Positions 1 to 8,574 are shown, numbered from the stretch's first letter. The stretch is 64,000 nt of DNA from Streptomyces viridochromogenes DSM 40736 (GCF_000158955.1 NZ_GG657757.1:7601187-7665186), one strand, 5' to 3'. The notes: generated from the sequence alone by a model not told the origin. Translations and numbers: made by a program.

Positions 1-287
1 CCCAGATCGAACGCGCCCTGGACCGCGGTCCGGTCGAGCGGCGCCGCCTCACCGGGCTGACCGCGCAGCGCGGGACGGCGGACGTCGACGTCAGCTCCGC
101 CTGCCGGGTCACGCTCACCGCGTACCGCCTCGACCGGTTCGCCCGCGCCCACATCCACGAACTCCTCGACCAGGTCCTCGAACCGGGCCGCCACCGCATC
201 GCCCTCGACGGCAAGGCCGTGAGGGGACAGTCGTTCCTGGTGGCGCGCACCTCCGGAAGCGTCCTGGTGACGGCCGTGACGCACTGA
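1..287 (+). CDS. C-terminal end of an unidentified protein (5' truncated by window edge)
   Basis: An open frame enters from the left edge (codons in register with base 3) and runs for 94 residues to a TGA at 285-287. The visible tail is rich in Arg, Leu and Val and ends with alternating beta-like stretches (SFLVARTSGSVLVTAV). Codon third positions are almost all G or C, as expected for a real gene. I do not recognise the family from this fragment and assign no function. The gene lies just upstream of the ABC-F gene, in the same direction, with only 46 bases between them. A 17-bp tandem duplication covers its stop codon. Confidence 0.6.
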   Translation, partial: QIERALDRGPVERRRLTGLTAQRGTADVDVSSACRVTLTAYRLDRFARAHIHELLDQVLEPGRHRIALDGKAVRGQSFLVARTSGSVLVTAVTH

Positions 288-307
288 CCGCCGTGACGCA
301 CTGACCG
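274..307. repeat. Exact 17-bp tandem duplication over a stop codon and promoter
   Basis: The unit CCGTGACGCACTGACCG occurs twice back to back (274-290 and 291-307). The first copy contains the stop codon of the upstream gene. The second supplies the putative -35 hexamer of the ABC-F promoter, so the duplication sits exactly where the intergenic promoter is built. Confidence 0.8.
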
Positions 308-323
308 ACGCGGCCATTAGGAT
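294..323 (+). promoter_or_regulatory. Candidate promoter of the ABC-F gene
   Basis: TGACGC (294-299) and TAGGAT (318-323) are spaced by 18 bp and resemble the -35 and -10 elements used by the Streptomyces principal sigma factor. The ATG lies 10 bases after the -10, so the message would be nearly leaderless. Confidence 0.4.
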
Positions 324-333
324 CAGCGCTCTG

Positions 334-1974
334 ATGACTGCCACCCTCGTCGCCAAGAACCTCGCCGCCGGCCACGGCGACCGCTCCCTGTTCACCGGCC
401 TCGACCTCGTCGTGGCGCCCGGCGACGTGATCGGTCTGGTCGGAGCCAACGGCGCGGGCAAGTCCACCCTGCTCACCCTGCTCGCCGGACTCGTCGCACC
501 CGAGCAGGGCGAGCTGCGCCTGTCCCCGCCGACCGCCACCGTCGGTCATCTGCCGCAGGAGCCGGACCGCAGGCCGGGCGAGACCGTACGCGCGTTCCTG
601 GGCCGACGCACCGGCGTCACCGAGGCCCAGCGGACCATGGACGAGGCGACCCAGGCCCTGGTCGACGGGGCACCCGGCGCCGACGACGCCTACGCTGTGA
701 GCCTGGAGCGCTGGCTCGGGCTCGGCGGCGCCGACCTCGACGAACGCGCTGAGGAGATCGCCGACTCGCTCGGGCTCACGGTCGACCTGGACCAGCCGAT
801 GACCTCCCTGTCCGGCGGCCAGGCGGCCCGCGCCTCACTCGCCTCCCTGCTGCTGTCCCGCTACGACCTCTTCCTCCTCGACGAGCCGACCAACGACCTC
901 GACCTGGACGGCCTGGAACGCCTCGAACGCTTCGTGAGCGGCCTGCGCGCCGGGACGGTGGTCGTCAGCCACGACCGCGAGTTCCTCACCCGCACCGTCA
1001 CCAAGGTCCTCGAACTCGACCTCGCCCAGCGGCGGATCAACCTCTACGGCGGCGGCTACGAGGCCTACCTGGAGGAGCGGGAGGTGGCCCGCAGGCACGC
1101 CCGCGACGAGTACGAGGAGTACGCCGACAAGAAGGCCGCCCTCCAGGACCGGGCCCAGACGCAGCGCGCCTGGATGGACAAGGGCGTGAAGAACGCGCGC
1201 CGCAAGGCGGGCAACGACAACGACAAGATCGGCCGCAAGTTCCGCAGCGAGGCCAGCGAGAAACAGGCCGCGAAGGCCCGGCAGACCCAGCGCATGATCG
1301 AGCGGCTGGAGGTCGTCGAGGAGCCCCGCAAGGAGTGGGAGCTGCACATGGAGATCGCCGCCGCACCCCGCTCGGGCGCGGTCGTGGCGACCCTGCGGGA
1401 CGCCGAGGTACGGCGCGGCGACTTCGTCCTCGGCCCGGTGTCCCTCCAGATCGACTGGGCGGACCGGGTCGCGGTGACGGGCGCGAACGGCGCCGGCAAG
1501 TCCACGCTGCTCGCCGCCCTGCTCGGCCGCGTCCCGCTCGACGCCGGACACGCCGCGCTCGGCTCGGGCGTCCTGCTCGGCGAGGTCGACCAGGCCCGCA
1601 AGCTGTTCCACGGCGAGGAACCGCTGCTCGACACCTTCCGCGCGGCCGTCCCGGACACCGAACCGGTCGAGGTCCGCACCCTCCTGGCCAAGTTCGGCCT
1701 CAAGTCGGACCACGTCCTGCGCCCCGCGGCGACCCTCTCCCCGGGCGAGCGCACCAGAGCCGCCCTGGCACTGCTCCAGGGCCGTGGCGTCAACCTCCTG
1801 GTCCTCGACGAGCCGACCAACCACCTCGACCTGCCCGCCATCGAGCAACTGGAGTCGGCCCTCGACGCCTACGACGGCACCCTGCTCCTCGTCACGCACG
1901 ACCGCCGCATGCTCGACGCCGTACACGTGAACCGCCGCCTGGAGGCGGCGGACGGCAAGGTGACCGAGCGCTAA
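334..1974 (+). CDS. ABC-F family ATPase (duplicated ATP-binding cassettes)
   Basis: This 546-residue soluble protein has two ABC cassettes and no membrane segments, the architecture of ABC-F proteins that act on ribosomes (translation factors or antibiotic-target protection). Cassette one has Walker A GANGAGKST at 37-45, signature LSGGQ at 159-163 and Walker B LLDEPTNDLD at 181-190. A charged, Lys/Arg-rich linker of roughly residues 245-330 follows, as in the family's interdomain arm. Cassette two repeats GANGAGKST near 383, has a variant signature LSPGE near 468 and DEPTNHLDL near 491. The ATG start is close to a TAGGAT -10 element. Whether it protects from a drug or has a housekeeping role cannot be told from sequence alone. 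Confidence 0.9.
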   Translation: MTATLVAKNLAAGHGDRSLFTGLDLVVAPGDVIGLVGANGAGKSTLLTLLAGLVAPEQGELRLSPPTATVGHLPQEPDRRPGETVRAFLGRRTGVTEAQRTMDEATQALVDGAPGADDAYAVSLERWLGLGGADLDERAEEIADSLGLTVDLDQPMTSLSGGQAARASLASLLLSRYDLFLLDEPTNDLDLDGLERLERFVSGLRAGTVVVSHDREFLTRTVTKVLELDLAQRRINLYGGGYEAYLEEREVARRHARDEYEEYADKKAALQDRAQTQRAWMDKGVKNARRKAGNDNDKIGRKFRSEASEKQAAKARQTQRMIERLEVVEEPRKEWELHMEIAAAPRSGAVVATLRDAEVRRGDFVLGPVSLQIDWADRVAVTGANGAGKSTLLAALLGRVPLDAGHAALGSGVLLGEVDQARKLFHGEEPLLDTFRAAVPDTEPVEVRTLLAKFGLKSDHVLRPAATLSPGERTRAALALLQGRGVNLLVLDEPTNHLDLPAIEQLESALDAYDGTLLLVTHDRRMLDAVHVNRRLEAADGKVTER

Positions 1975-2114
1975 CGGGCCGTCAGGCGAGTGGCGAGCTC
2001 GGGATAGTCCACGACGTACCCCTCCTCGTCGAACTCCAGGTCACCGCGGAAGTCGCCGGAGGCGAAACGGACCCGCCCGGGTCCGAGATGCGTGTACGTC
2101 TGCCGTAGGGCCAC
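1971..2114 (-). pseudogene. C-terminal remnant of a putative glycolipid-binding domain protein
   Basis: Reading the minus strand from about 2114 to the TAG at 1971-1973 gives 47 residues. They contain YTHLGPGRVRFASGDF and a tail EGYVVDYPELATRL. This resembles, from memory, the C-terminal end of putative glycolipid-binding (DUF1089-type) proteins, which are normally near 190 residues. A GTG could start it at 2114, but the N-terminal three quarters are absent; where they should be lies the inverted-repeat element 2125-2224. Its stop overlaps the ABC-F stop on the other strand. Most likely a gene truncated by recombination. A short expressed ORF is possible but less likely. Confidence 0.6.
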
Positions 2115-2124
2115 CCTAGGTTGT

Positions 2125-2224
2125 GAAGGGCGCGCAGCGCCCCTTCGAAAGGGGCGCGGGGCTGCGGTCCATATGCGGCTGCCGCCGCGCGGGCGCGACC
2201 AGCCACGACGGCCCCGCAGCCCCC
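2125..2224. repeat. Intergenic palindromic element of the type scattered in Streptomyces genomes
   Basis: A hairpin GCGCCCCTT-CGA-AAGGGGCGC is followed by a larger stem formed by GGGGCTGCGG (2158-2167) and CCGCAGCCCC (2214-2223). The interior contains the phrase GCGCGACCAGCCACGACGG, which I recall as a very common intergenic motif in Streptomyces. It may act as a bidirectional terminator between the convergent ABC-F and Tex genes. It directly abuts the truncated glycolipid-binding gene. Confidence 0.65.
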
Positions 2225-2251
2225 CACGACTCGACCACCCCGACGAAGCCG

Positions 2252-4636
2252 TCAGCGACGACCGTTCTTCGGGTCAACCAGCCCCGCCCGACGCAGAGCA
2301 TCCGCCATCGCACTGTTGGCCGGCGCCGCCGTCTGGCGCGAACCGCCACCACCGCCACGGCCCCCCTGCCGCTGCTGCGGCGGCCGCCCCCCGCGCTGCC
2401 GGCGCTCACCGGAACCGCCGCCCTGCCCCTGCGCGCCCTGTGCGGCCGCCTCGTCGTCCAGACGCAGCGTCAGCGAGATCCGCTTGCGCGGGATGTCGAC
2501 GTCGAGGACCTTCACCTTGACGATGTCCCCGGGCTTCACCACGTCCCGCGGGTCCTTCACGAAGGTCTTCGACATCGCGGAGACGTGCACCAGACCGTCC
2601 TGGTGGACACCGACGTCCACGAACGCCCCGAAGGCGGCGACGTTCGTCACGACGCCCTCCAGGACCATTCCGGCCGACAGGTCGGAGATCTTCTCCACGC
2701 CGTCCTTGAAGACGGCCGTCTTGAACGCCGGACGCGGGTCGCGGCCGGGCTTCTCCAGCTCCTTGAGGATGTCGGTGACCGTCGGCAGACCGAACGTGTC
2801 GTCCACGAACTCCTGCGGCTTCAGCGAGCGCAGCACGGAGGTGTTGCCGATGAGCCCGGCGACCTCCTGCCCCACGGTCTTCACCATGCGCCGCACGACC
2901 GGGTACGCCTCCGGGTGCACGCTGGAGGCGTCCAGCGGGTCGTCACCGCCGCGGATCCGCAGGAAGCCCGCGCACTGCTCGTACGCCTTCGGGCCCAGCC
3001 GCGTCACCTTCTTCAGCTCACTCCGGGACGCGAACGGGCCGTTGGCGTCCCGGTGGGCCACGATGTTCTCGGCGAGCCCGGAGGTGATGCCGGAGACCCG
3101 GGCGAGCAGCGGCGCCGACGCCGTGTTGACGTCCACGCCCACGCCGTTCACACAGTCCTCCACCACCGCGTCCAGCGACCGCGACAGCTTCACCTCGGAC
3201 AGGTCGTGCTGGTACTGGCCGACACCGATCGACTTCGGGTCGATCTTCACCAGCTCGGCCAGCGGGTCCTGCAGGCGCCGGGCGATGGACACGGCACCGC
3301 GCAGCGACACGTCCATGTCGGGCAGTTCCTGCGAGGCGAAGGCGGACGCCGAGTATACGGACGCGCCGGCCTCGGAGACCATCACCTTCGTCAGCTTCAG
3401 TTCCGGGTGCTTGGCGATGAGCTCACCGGCGAGCTTGTCGGTCTCGCGGGACGCCGTGCCGTTGCCGATCGCGACCAGCTCGACCGCGTGCTCCTTCGCG
3501 AGCCGCGCCAGCTTGGCGATGGCCTCGTCCCACCGGTTGGCCGGGACGTGCGGATGGATCACGTCCGTGGCGACGACCTTGCCGGTCGCGTCCACCACGG
3601 CGACCTTCACACCCGTACGGAAACCGGGGTCGAGACCGAGCGTGGCACGCGTGCCCGCGGGGGCCGCCAGCAGCAGGTCGCGCAGGTTCGCGGCGAAGAC
3701 CCGCACCGCCTCGTCCTCGGCGGCCGTGCGCAGCCGCAGCCGCAGGTCGATGCCGAGGTGCACGAGGATGCGGGTGCGCCACGCCCAGCGGACCGTGTCC
3801 GTCAGCCACTTGTCGCCGGGACGGCCGCGGTCGGCGATCCCGAACCGGTGCGCGACGATCCCCTCGTACGACGACGGGCCGTCGGCCGGCTCCTCGGGCT
3901 CCAGGACGAGTTCGAGGACCTCCTCCTTCTCGCCGCGCAGCATGGCGAGGATGCGGTGCGAGGGCAGCTCGGTGAACGGCTCGGCGAAGTCGAAGTAGTC
4001 GGCGAACTTCGCGCCGGCCTCCTCCTTGCCGTCCCGCACCTTGGCGGCCAGCCGTCCCCGCACCCACATGCGCTCGCGCAGTTCGCCGATCAGGTCGGCG
4101 TCCTCCGAGAACCGCTCGGTGAGGATCGCCCTGGCGCCGTCGAGGGCCGCCTGCGGATCGGCCACGCCCTTGTCGGCGTCGACGAACGCGGCGGCCGCGG
4201 CGAGGGGCTCGACGGCCGGGTCGCCGAGCAGCCCCTCCGCCAGCGGCTCGAGACCGGCCTCACGCGCGATCTGCGCCTTGGTGCGCCGCTTCGGCTTGTA
4301 CGGGAGGTAGATGTCCTCCAGACGCGCCTTCGTCTCGGCGCCCCGGATCCGTGCCTCCAGTTCCTCGGTGAGCTTGCCCTGCTCGCGCACCGACTCCAGG
4401 ATGGCGCTCCTGCGTTCCTCCAGCTCCCGCAGATAGCGCAGCCGCTCCTCGACCGTGCGCAGCTGCGCATCGTCGAGCATCTCGGTCGCTTCCTTGCGGT
4501 AGCGGGCGATGAAGGGCACCGTAGAACCGCCGTCGAGCAGTTCCACGGCGGCCCTGACCTGCCGCTCCCGTACGCCGAGCTCCTCGGCGATCCTGCTTTC
4601 GATGGACCCTGCTCCGAGGGACCCGGGTGTCGTCAC
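2252..4636 (-). CDS. tex: Tex family transcription accessory / RNA-binding protein
   Basis: The product is about 794 residues and collinear with bacterial Tex. The N-terminal helical region contains [20 protein letters not shown] YqgF/RNase H-like core follows ([21 protein letters not shown]), then a helix-hairpin-helix region ([20 protein letters not shown]). A C-terminal S1 RNA-binding domain begins at [20 protein letters not shown]. The last ~90 residues are a Gly/Arg/Gln-rich basic tail. I chose the GTG at 4636 because GGAGAAGG precedes it and the protein then starts at the usual place. A GTG at 4690 would add 18 residues and lacks a comparable site. Tex binds nucleic acids and influences transcription and stress survival; it is not operon-linked here. 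Confidence 0.93.
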   Translation of the reverse strand: MTTPGSLGAGSIESRIAEELGVRERQVRAAVELLDGGSTVPFIARYRKEATEMLDDAQLRTVEERLRYLRELEERRSAILESVREQGKLTEELEARIRGAETKARLEDIYLPYKPKRRTKAQIAREAGLEPLAEGLLGDPAVEPLAAAAAFVDADKGVADPQAALDGARAILTERFSEDADLIGELRERMWVRGRLAAKVRDGKEEAGAKFADYFDFAEPFTELPSHRILAMLRGEKEEVLELVLEPEEPADGPSSYEGIVAHRFGIADRGRPGDKWLTDTVRWAWRTRILVHLGIDLRLRLRTAAEDEAVRVFAANLRDLLLAAPAGTRATLGLDPGFRTGVKVAVVDATGKVVATDVIHPHVPANRWDEAIAKLARLAKEHAVELVAIGNGTASRETDKLAGELIAKHPELKLTKVMVSEAGASVYSASAFASQELPDMDVSLRGAVSIARRLQDPLAELVKIDPKSIGVGQYQHDLSEVKLSRSLDAVVEDCVNGVGVDVNTASAPLLARVSGITSGLAENIVAHRDANGPFASRSELKKVTRLGPKAYEQCAGFLRIRGGDDPLDASSVHPEAYPVVRRMVKTVGQEVAGLIGNTSVLRSLKPQEFVDDTFGLPTVTDILKELEKPGRDPRPAFKTAVFKDGVEKISDLSAGMVLEGVVTNVAAFGAFVDVGVHQDGLVHVSAMSKTFVKDPRDVVKPGDIVKVKVLDVDIPRKRISLTLRLDDEAAAQGAQGQGGGSGERRQRGGRPPQQRQGGRGGGGGSRQTAAPANSAMADALRRAGLVDPKNGRR

Positions 4637-4735
4637 GATCCCGTACCGCCTTCTCCACTGAGGTTGCGCGGCAATTGTGGCAGGTGACACCGCGACTCGG
4701 GGATCAGGGCGGCCCCGGCAAGTCGGGGACCGGGC

Positions 4736-4867
4736 TCAGGCCCTGCGGCTGCGGGTGGCGGAGGACGCCCCGCCGAACAGCCGGGCCAGGGCACGGAAGG
4801 GCAGGGTCACGACGGTGGCGATGGCGCCGCCGATCTGGCGCAGCACGTCTGCGATAGCACGGAACAC
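4736..4867 (-). CDS. LPFR motif small protein (43 aa)
   Basis: A 43-residue ORF on the minus strand starts at GTG (4865-4867), preceded by AAAGGGG at proper spacing, and ends with TGA at 4736-4738. It is an amphipathic, weakly hydrophobic peptide with the sequence VVTLPFRALARLFGG in the middle and a basic tail. The LPFR core identifies a family of actinobacterial small proteins that I recall as annotated LPFR motif small protein; its function is unknown. It stands alone between the Tex gene and the SCO6745-type gene, with its own ribosome binding site. A possible terminator hairpin separates it from the upstream gene. Confidence 0.75.
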   Translation of the reverse strand: MFRAIADVLRQIGGAIATVVTLPFRALARLFGGASSATRSRRA

Positions 4868-4883
4868 GTAATTCCCCTTTCAC

Positions 4884-4910
4884 CTCTCCCGACCGGACCG
4901 GCCGGGAGAG
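4884..4910 (-). terminator. Hairpin downstream of the SCO6745-type gene
   Basis: CTCTCCCG (4884-4891) and CGGGAGAG (4903-4910) form an 8-bp stem with an 11-base loop. It lies between the minus-strand gene ending at 4993 and the LPFR gene. There is no U tract, which is usual for Streptomyces terminators. Confidence 0.4.
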
Positions 4911-4992
4911 GACGGGTACCTCACCGACGCCTCACCATGCGTCATGACGATCACGTGTCCCCGGGACGGTCACGACCGGTGCGGAGCGGCCC

Positions 4993-5862
4993 TCACGCCT
5001 TGCCCAGGAGATCAGCCGGATAGGCCCCCGCCGTGAGCGCCGCGTGCACGAACGCCCCACCCAGCTCGGTCAGCCGGGCGACGCCATCCGGGCCGAGGTG
5101 CTCGTACGGGGCCCGGTCGAGGCGGTCGGTCTCCCGCTCGATCTCCTCGCGCAGGGCGACGCCCCGCTCGGTCAGCTCGCCGGGCCCCTCCAGCAGCCCG
5201 CGCTCACGCAGCCGGTCCGTCGCCGCGTCCCAGTCCTCCTGGCGCCAGCCGCGGGTGGAGAACACCCACTTCGGTGCCATGCCCTTGCCCGTCGCCGTGT
5301 GGGTCACCATGGCCTCGAGGCCGTCCAGTCCCGCGGACATCAGCACGGCCAGGTGCCCGTCACCCCGGTGCTCGCGCAGCAGGGTCGCCGCATGCCAGTA
5401 CGCGAGGTGCGGTTCCTCGGGAACGGGCAGGTCGGCGTGGGCGGCGTAGAGCGGCCGCGCCCCACGCGAGCAGGCCTCGGTGGCGCGCAGCGCGAGCCGC
5501 GCGGCCTCGGCCATCTCCGCCGACGCCACGGCCTCATCGCCCAGCAGACGGCGCAGCGTCGCGTCGACCGCACGCGCGCGGGCCGCCAGCACCTGGCCGG
5601 GCGTGGCGCTCTCCCACACCGCCGGCACGTGCCGGGCCACCAGCTCGTACTTGTAGTTGTAGAAGGCCGCCGCCACCGCCCCGGCCCCGACCGCTCCGAG
5701 GGCGGCGGACCGCACGGCGAAGTTCACGGCGTGGGGGTGGGTGACTCCGACGGCACCCAGCTCCCGCCCGAGGTCCGGCGAGAAGTAGTGCGTCGCGTGC
5801 AGGGAGTTGAGCACGTTGTGGCAGCGTCGGCCGGCGAGCGGCTCAAGGGCGGCAGTCGTCAT
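4993..5862 (-). CDS. SCO6745 family helical protein
   Basis: This 289-residue protein matches my recollection of the SCO6745 family of actinobacterial helical proteins. The N-terminus carries RCHNVLNSLHATHYFSP, followed by an Ala-rich segment HAVNFAVRSAALGAVGAGAVAAAFYNY. A winged-helix-like C-terminal half contains GKGMAPKWVFSTRGW and LLEGPGELTERGVALREEIE. The biochemical role of this family is not established. The gene is transcribed divergently from the GlxA-type regulator. A perfect TetR-type palindrome lies 12 bases in front of its start codon, so a regulator encoded elsewhere may control it. Confidence 0.8.
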   Translation of the reverse strand: MTTAALEPLAGRRCHNVLNSLHATHYFSPDLGRELGAVGVTHPHAVNFAVRSAALGAVGAGAVAAAFYNYKYELVARHVPAVWESATPGQVLAARARAVDATLRRLLGDEAVASAEMAEAARLALRATEACSRGARPLYAAHADLPVPEEPHLAYWHAATLLREHRGDGHLAVLMSAGLDGLEAMVTHTATGKGMAPKWVFSTRGWRQEDWDAATDRLRERGLLEGPGELTERGVALREEIERETDRLDRAPYEHLGPDGVARLTELGGAFVHAALTAGAYPADLLGKA

Positions 5863-5873
5863 GCCCGGCAGGT

Positions 5874-5889
5874 TACCAACCGCTTGGTA
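5874..5889. promoter_or_regulatory. TetR-type operator palindrome TACCAA-CCGC-TTGGTA
   Basis: A perfect 6-bp inverted repeat with a 4-base centre sits 12 bases upstream of the minus-strand SCO6745-type start, in the divergent region with the GlxA gene. This form (ACCAAxCGxTTGGT) is common for TetR-family repressors. No TetR gene is adjacent. Confidence 0.55.
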
Positions 5890-5976
5890 TGTCCTCTACG
5901 GTCGTGCCTCGCGTGGCAGGAAAGGTGGGGAACTCGTCATTGCGGCCGTACTCGACGCCCGCGAAGAATCGACGGC

Positions 5977-6936
5977 ATGGCCCAGCGCACCGTACTCGCC
6001 GTCCTCTTCGACGGCGTGCAGAGTCTCGACGTCAGCGGGCCCGTGGAGGTCTTCGCCGGGGCGGAGCTGCTCTCCCCGGGGTCGTACCGGATCCGCACGG
6101 CCTCCCTCGACGGCGCTCCCGTGCGGACCACCAGCGGCCTGACCCTCGTACCCGACGAGTCCCTGGCCACCGCGCCCGTCCCGCACATCCTCCTCGTCCC
6201 CGGCGGGCCGGGCTCCCTGAGCCCCGACCCGCGTCTGGTCGACTGGGTCCGCGAGCACGGACCGCGCCCGGCTCGTCTGGTCTCCGTGTGCACCGGCGCG
6301 GCGGTGCTCGCCGCGGCCGGCCTGCTGGACGGCCGTCGCGCCACCACCCACTGGGCCTACTGCGACCGGCTCGCCCGCGCCTACCCGGCCGTCGAGATCG
6401 ACCCCGAGCCGGTCTTCGTGCGCGACGGGCACATCGCCACCTCGGCCGGTGTCACCGCCGGCATCGACCTCGCCCTCGCCCTGGTCGAGGAGGACCTGGG
6501 CCGGGAGGCCGCCCTCACCATCGCCCGGCACCTGGTGGTGTTCCTGCGCAGGCCCGGGAACCAGGCCCAGTTCAGCGCCCAGCTCGCCGCCCAGACCGCA
6601 CAGCGCGAGCCCCTGAAGGAGATCCAGCGGTTCGTCGCCGAACGCCCCGACGCCGACCTCTCCGTCGAGGCCCTGGCCGCCCGCGCCCGCCTCTCACCCC
6701 GCCACTTCGCCCGCGCCTTCCGGGCGGAGACCGGCATGACGCCCGGCCGCTACGTGGACCGGGTCCGGCTCGAACACGCCCGCCGCCTGCTGGAGGACAC
6801 CACGGACGGCATCGAGGAGATCTCCCGCACCAGCGGCTACGGCACCCCCGAGGCCATGCGCCGGGCCTTCGTCAGAACCCTGGGCACACCTCCGGCCGAG
6901 TACCGCCGCCGCTTCCGCCCCGCGACCACGCCCTGA
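5977..6936 (+). CDS. GlxA family transcriptional regulator (DJ-1/PfpI plus AraC domain)
   Basis: A 319-residue two-domain regulator. Residues 1-190 form a DJ-1/PfpI amidotransferase-like domain with the nucleophile-elbow sequence VSVCTGAAVL (Cys105). Residues about 210-315 form an AraC/XylS DNA-binding domain (ALAARARLSPRHFARAF, then GIEEISRTSGYGTPEAMRRAF). Such proteins sense small metabolites through the first domain and control neighbouring or catabolic genes. I set the start at the ATG of 5977, where the MAQRTVLAVLFDG beginning fits the family; the same frame stays open far upstream but this is unlikely coding. It is followed after 42 bases by a single-domain DJ-1 gene that it probably regulates. 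Confidence 0.9.
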   Translation: MAQRTVLAVLFDGVQSLDVSGPVEVFAGAELLSPGSYRIRTASLDGAPVRTTSGLTLVPDESLATAPVPHILLVPGGPGSLSPDPRLVDWVREHGPRPARLVSVCTGAAVLAAAGLLDGRRATTHWAYCDRLARAYPAVEIDPEPVFVRDGHIATSAGVTAGIDLALALVEEDLGREAALTIARHLVVFLRRPGNQAQFSAQLAAQTAQREPLKEIQRFVAERPDADLSVEALAARARLSPRHFARAFRAETGMTPGRYVDRVRLEHARRLLEDTTDGIEEISRTSGYGTPEAMRRAFVRTLGTPPAEYRRRFRPATTP

Positions 6937-6978
6937 ACCGACCGTCCGGCCCACCCTCCGGCCCATGGAAAGGACCCC

Positions 6979-7614
6979 ATGCAGATCGCGATCGTCCTCT
7001 ACGACCGCTTCACCGCACTCGACGCCGTAGGACCGTACGAGACCCTCGGCCGGATCCCGGGCGCGGAGACCGTCTTCGTCGCCGAGGAGGCCGGACCCGT
7101 ACGCAACGACACGGGGAATCTCGCGCTCGTCGCCGACCGGACCCTCGCCGACGTGCCGAACCCGGGCATCGTCGTCGTCCCCGGCGGCCCCGGCCAGGGG
7201 GCGCTGATGGAGCACGCGCCCCTGCTGGACTGGCTGCGCACCGCCGACGCCACGAGCACCTGGACGACGTCGGTGTGCACCGGCTCCCTGCTGCTCGCCG
7301 CCGCCGGACTGCTCAGGGGGCGGCGCGCCACATCCCACTGGCTGACGCTGGAGGAGCTGAAGCGGTTTGGAGCTGAACCCACGGGGGAGCGGGTGGTCAC
7401 CGACGGGAAGTACGTCACCGCGGCGGGCGTGTCCTCCGGTATCGACATGGGGCTGACCCTGCTCGGCAGGGTCGCGGGCGACGAACACGCCCAGATCGTC
7501 CAGCTCGCCACCGAGTACGACCCGCAGCCGCCCTACGACGCCGGATCGCCCGGGAAGGCGCCCGCGCACCTCGTCGAGCTGCTCCGGACACACGCCGAGG
7601 CCATCCTCACGTAG
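6979..7614 (+). CDS. DJ-1/PfpI family protein
   Basis: A 211-residue single-domain DJ-1/PfpI protein. It has the conserved elbow TSVCTGSLLLAAAGLL with the putative catalytic Cys100, followed by GRRATSHW, and an upstream Glu-containing segment (GPYETLG). Members include isonitrile hydratases, glyoxalases and chaperones; the sequence does not decide between these. AAAGGA precedes the ATG. It follows the GlxA-type regulator on the same strand and shares its fold, suggesting a regulator-enzyme pair. Its 3' end overlaps the convergent crotonase gene by 8 bases. Confidence 0.85.
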   Translation: MQIAIVLYDRFTALDAVGPYETLGRIPGAETVFVAEEAGPVRNDTGNLALVADRTLADVPNPGIVVVPGGPGQGALMEHAPLLDWLRTADATSTWTTSVCTGSLLLAAAGLLRGRRATSHWLTLEELKRFGAEPTGERVVTDGKYVTAAGVSSGIDMGLTLLGRVAGDEHAQIVQLATEYDPQPPYDAGSPGKAPAHLVELLRTHAEAILT

Positions 7615-8356
7615 ACACGCTCCAGCCGAACCGCGGCTGCCGGCGCTCCAGGAACGCGGCGACGCCCTCGGCGGTGTCGCCGCTCGCCCGCGCCTGCCCG
7701 GCCCAGTGCGCGTCCCGGTCCGTACGTCCGTCCGCGAACTCCTTGGCCGCGGCCTGCGTCAGCTGTGAACGGGACACCAGGGTCCGCGTGAACTCGGCGA
7801 CCCGCTTGCCGAGTTCGCCCTCGGGCAGTACCTCGTCGACCAGACCGGTGCGCGACGCCCGCCCCGCGTCGATCAACTCGCCCGAGAACAGAAGGTACTT
7901 GGCGGTGGCCGGCCCCACCAGGGACACCAGGCGCCTGGTCGAGGACGCCGGGTAGACGATGCCGAGCTTCGCGGGCGTCACACCGAACAGCGCCCCCTCC
8001 TCGGCGAACCGCAGATCACAGGCCGCCGCCAGCTGCGCGCCACCGCCCACGCAGTGCCCGCGCACCGCTGCCAGCGTCGGCTTCGGGAACGCGGCGAGCG
8101 CCTCCTCGGCCGCCACGGCCAGCCCCTGCGCCTCGTCCGGCGAGCCCCGGAGCGTCGAGATGTCGGCCCCGGCGCAGAACGTCCCGCCCTCGCCGGTGAG
8201 CACCAGCGCCCGCACGGCCGGATCGCCCGCCAGCGTGTCGAGCACCGGTGGCAGGGAACGCCACATCGCCGCCGTCATGGCGTTGCGCTTCTCCGGATGA
8301 CGTATGACGACGGTCGCGACCGAGTCGGTCACGCTGTACAGCAGCTGCGGCTCCAT
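7607..8356 (-). CDS. Enoyl-CoA hydratase/isomerase (crotonase) family protein
   Basis: This 249-residue crotonase-fold protein is the usual size for the family. It contains HPEKRNAMTAAMWRSLP near the N-terminus and the oxyanion segment GGTFCAGADISTL. A second oxyanion segment GHCVGGGAQLAAACDLRFA follows, then GVTPAKLGIVYPASS. These enzymes act on acyl-CoA thioesters in fatty acid or aromatic catabolism; substrate is unknown. The start is the ATG at 8356, since a -10-like TAGCAT lies 7 bases ahead of it, implying a leaderless message; longer in-frame starts have no support. It is convergent with the DJ-1 gene and stands alone. Confidence 0.88.
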   Translation of the reverse strand: MEPQLLYSVTDSVATVVIRHPEKRNAMTAAMWRSLPPVLDTLAGDPAVRALVLTGEGGTFCAGADISTLRGSPDEAQGLAVAAEEALAAFPKPTLAAVRGHCVGGGAQLAAACDLRFAEEGALFGVTPAKLGIVYPASSTRRLVSLVGPATAKYLLFSGELIDAGRASRTGLVDEVLPEGELGKRVAEFTRTLVSRSQLTQAAAKEFADGRTDRDAHWAGQARASGDTAEGVAAFLERRQPRFGWSVST

Positions 8357-8391
8357 GCGCCGGATGCTATCCGGAGGCCAAACCCGTACAA
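8357..8391 (-). promoter_or_regulatory. Candidate leaderless promoter of the crotonase gene
   Basis: On the minus strand, TTGTAC (8391-8386) and TAGCAT (8369-8364) are spaced by 16 bp. The ATG begins 7 bases after the -10, where transcription should start. Confidence 0.45.
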
Positions 8392-8574
8392 CCCGAATAG
8401 TTCGCCGAGACGGCACAACAGAGGCAGGACCAGTCCCACAACTGACCGTGTCATACGCCAACGGTCAAAAGTGCTCGATAGTTGCTGACTTCTGTTCAGG
8501 CCTGGGGTCCGGAGCGCATCGTTACCAACACTCGAGGTGTGGCGACAATCGAGCGCGAGGGTGGCGACCGGACG

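Noticed and set aside
835-1926. Minus-strand open frame opposite the ABC-F gene
   Set aside because: Repetitive Val/Glu/Gly translation without any family feature; shadow of the ABC-F codons.
2123-4687. Very long plus-strand open frame of over 850 codons opposite tex
   Set aside because: Its translation is low-complexity His/Arg/Gly-rich and it mirrors the tex codons; antisense open frames are expected at this GC content.
6969-6979. AAAGGACCCC before the DJ-1 gene resembling the end of the 130-bp palindrome upstream of galE
   Set aside because: No partner repeat or palindromic body is present; it serves simply as the ribosome binding site.
5889-7376. Plus-strand Arg/Pro-rich open frame overlapping the GlxA and DJ-1 genes
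   Set aside because: Third-position GC bias fits the GlxA and DJ-1 frames; this is an out-of-frame shadow.
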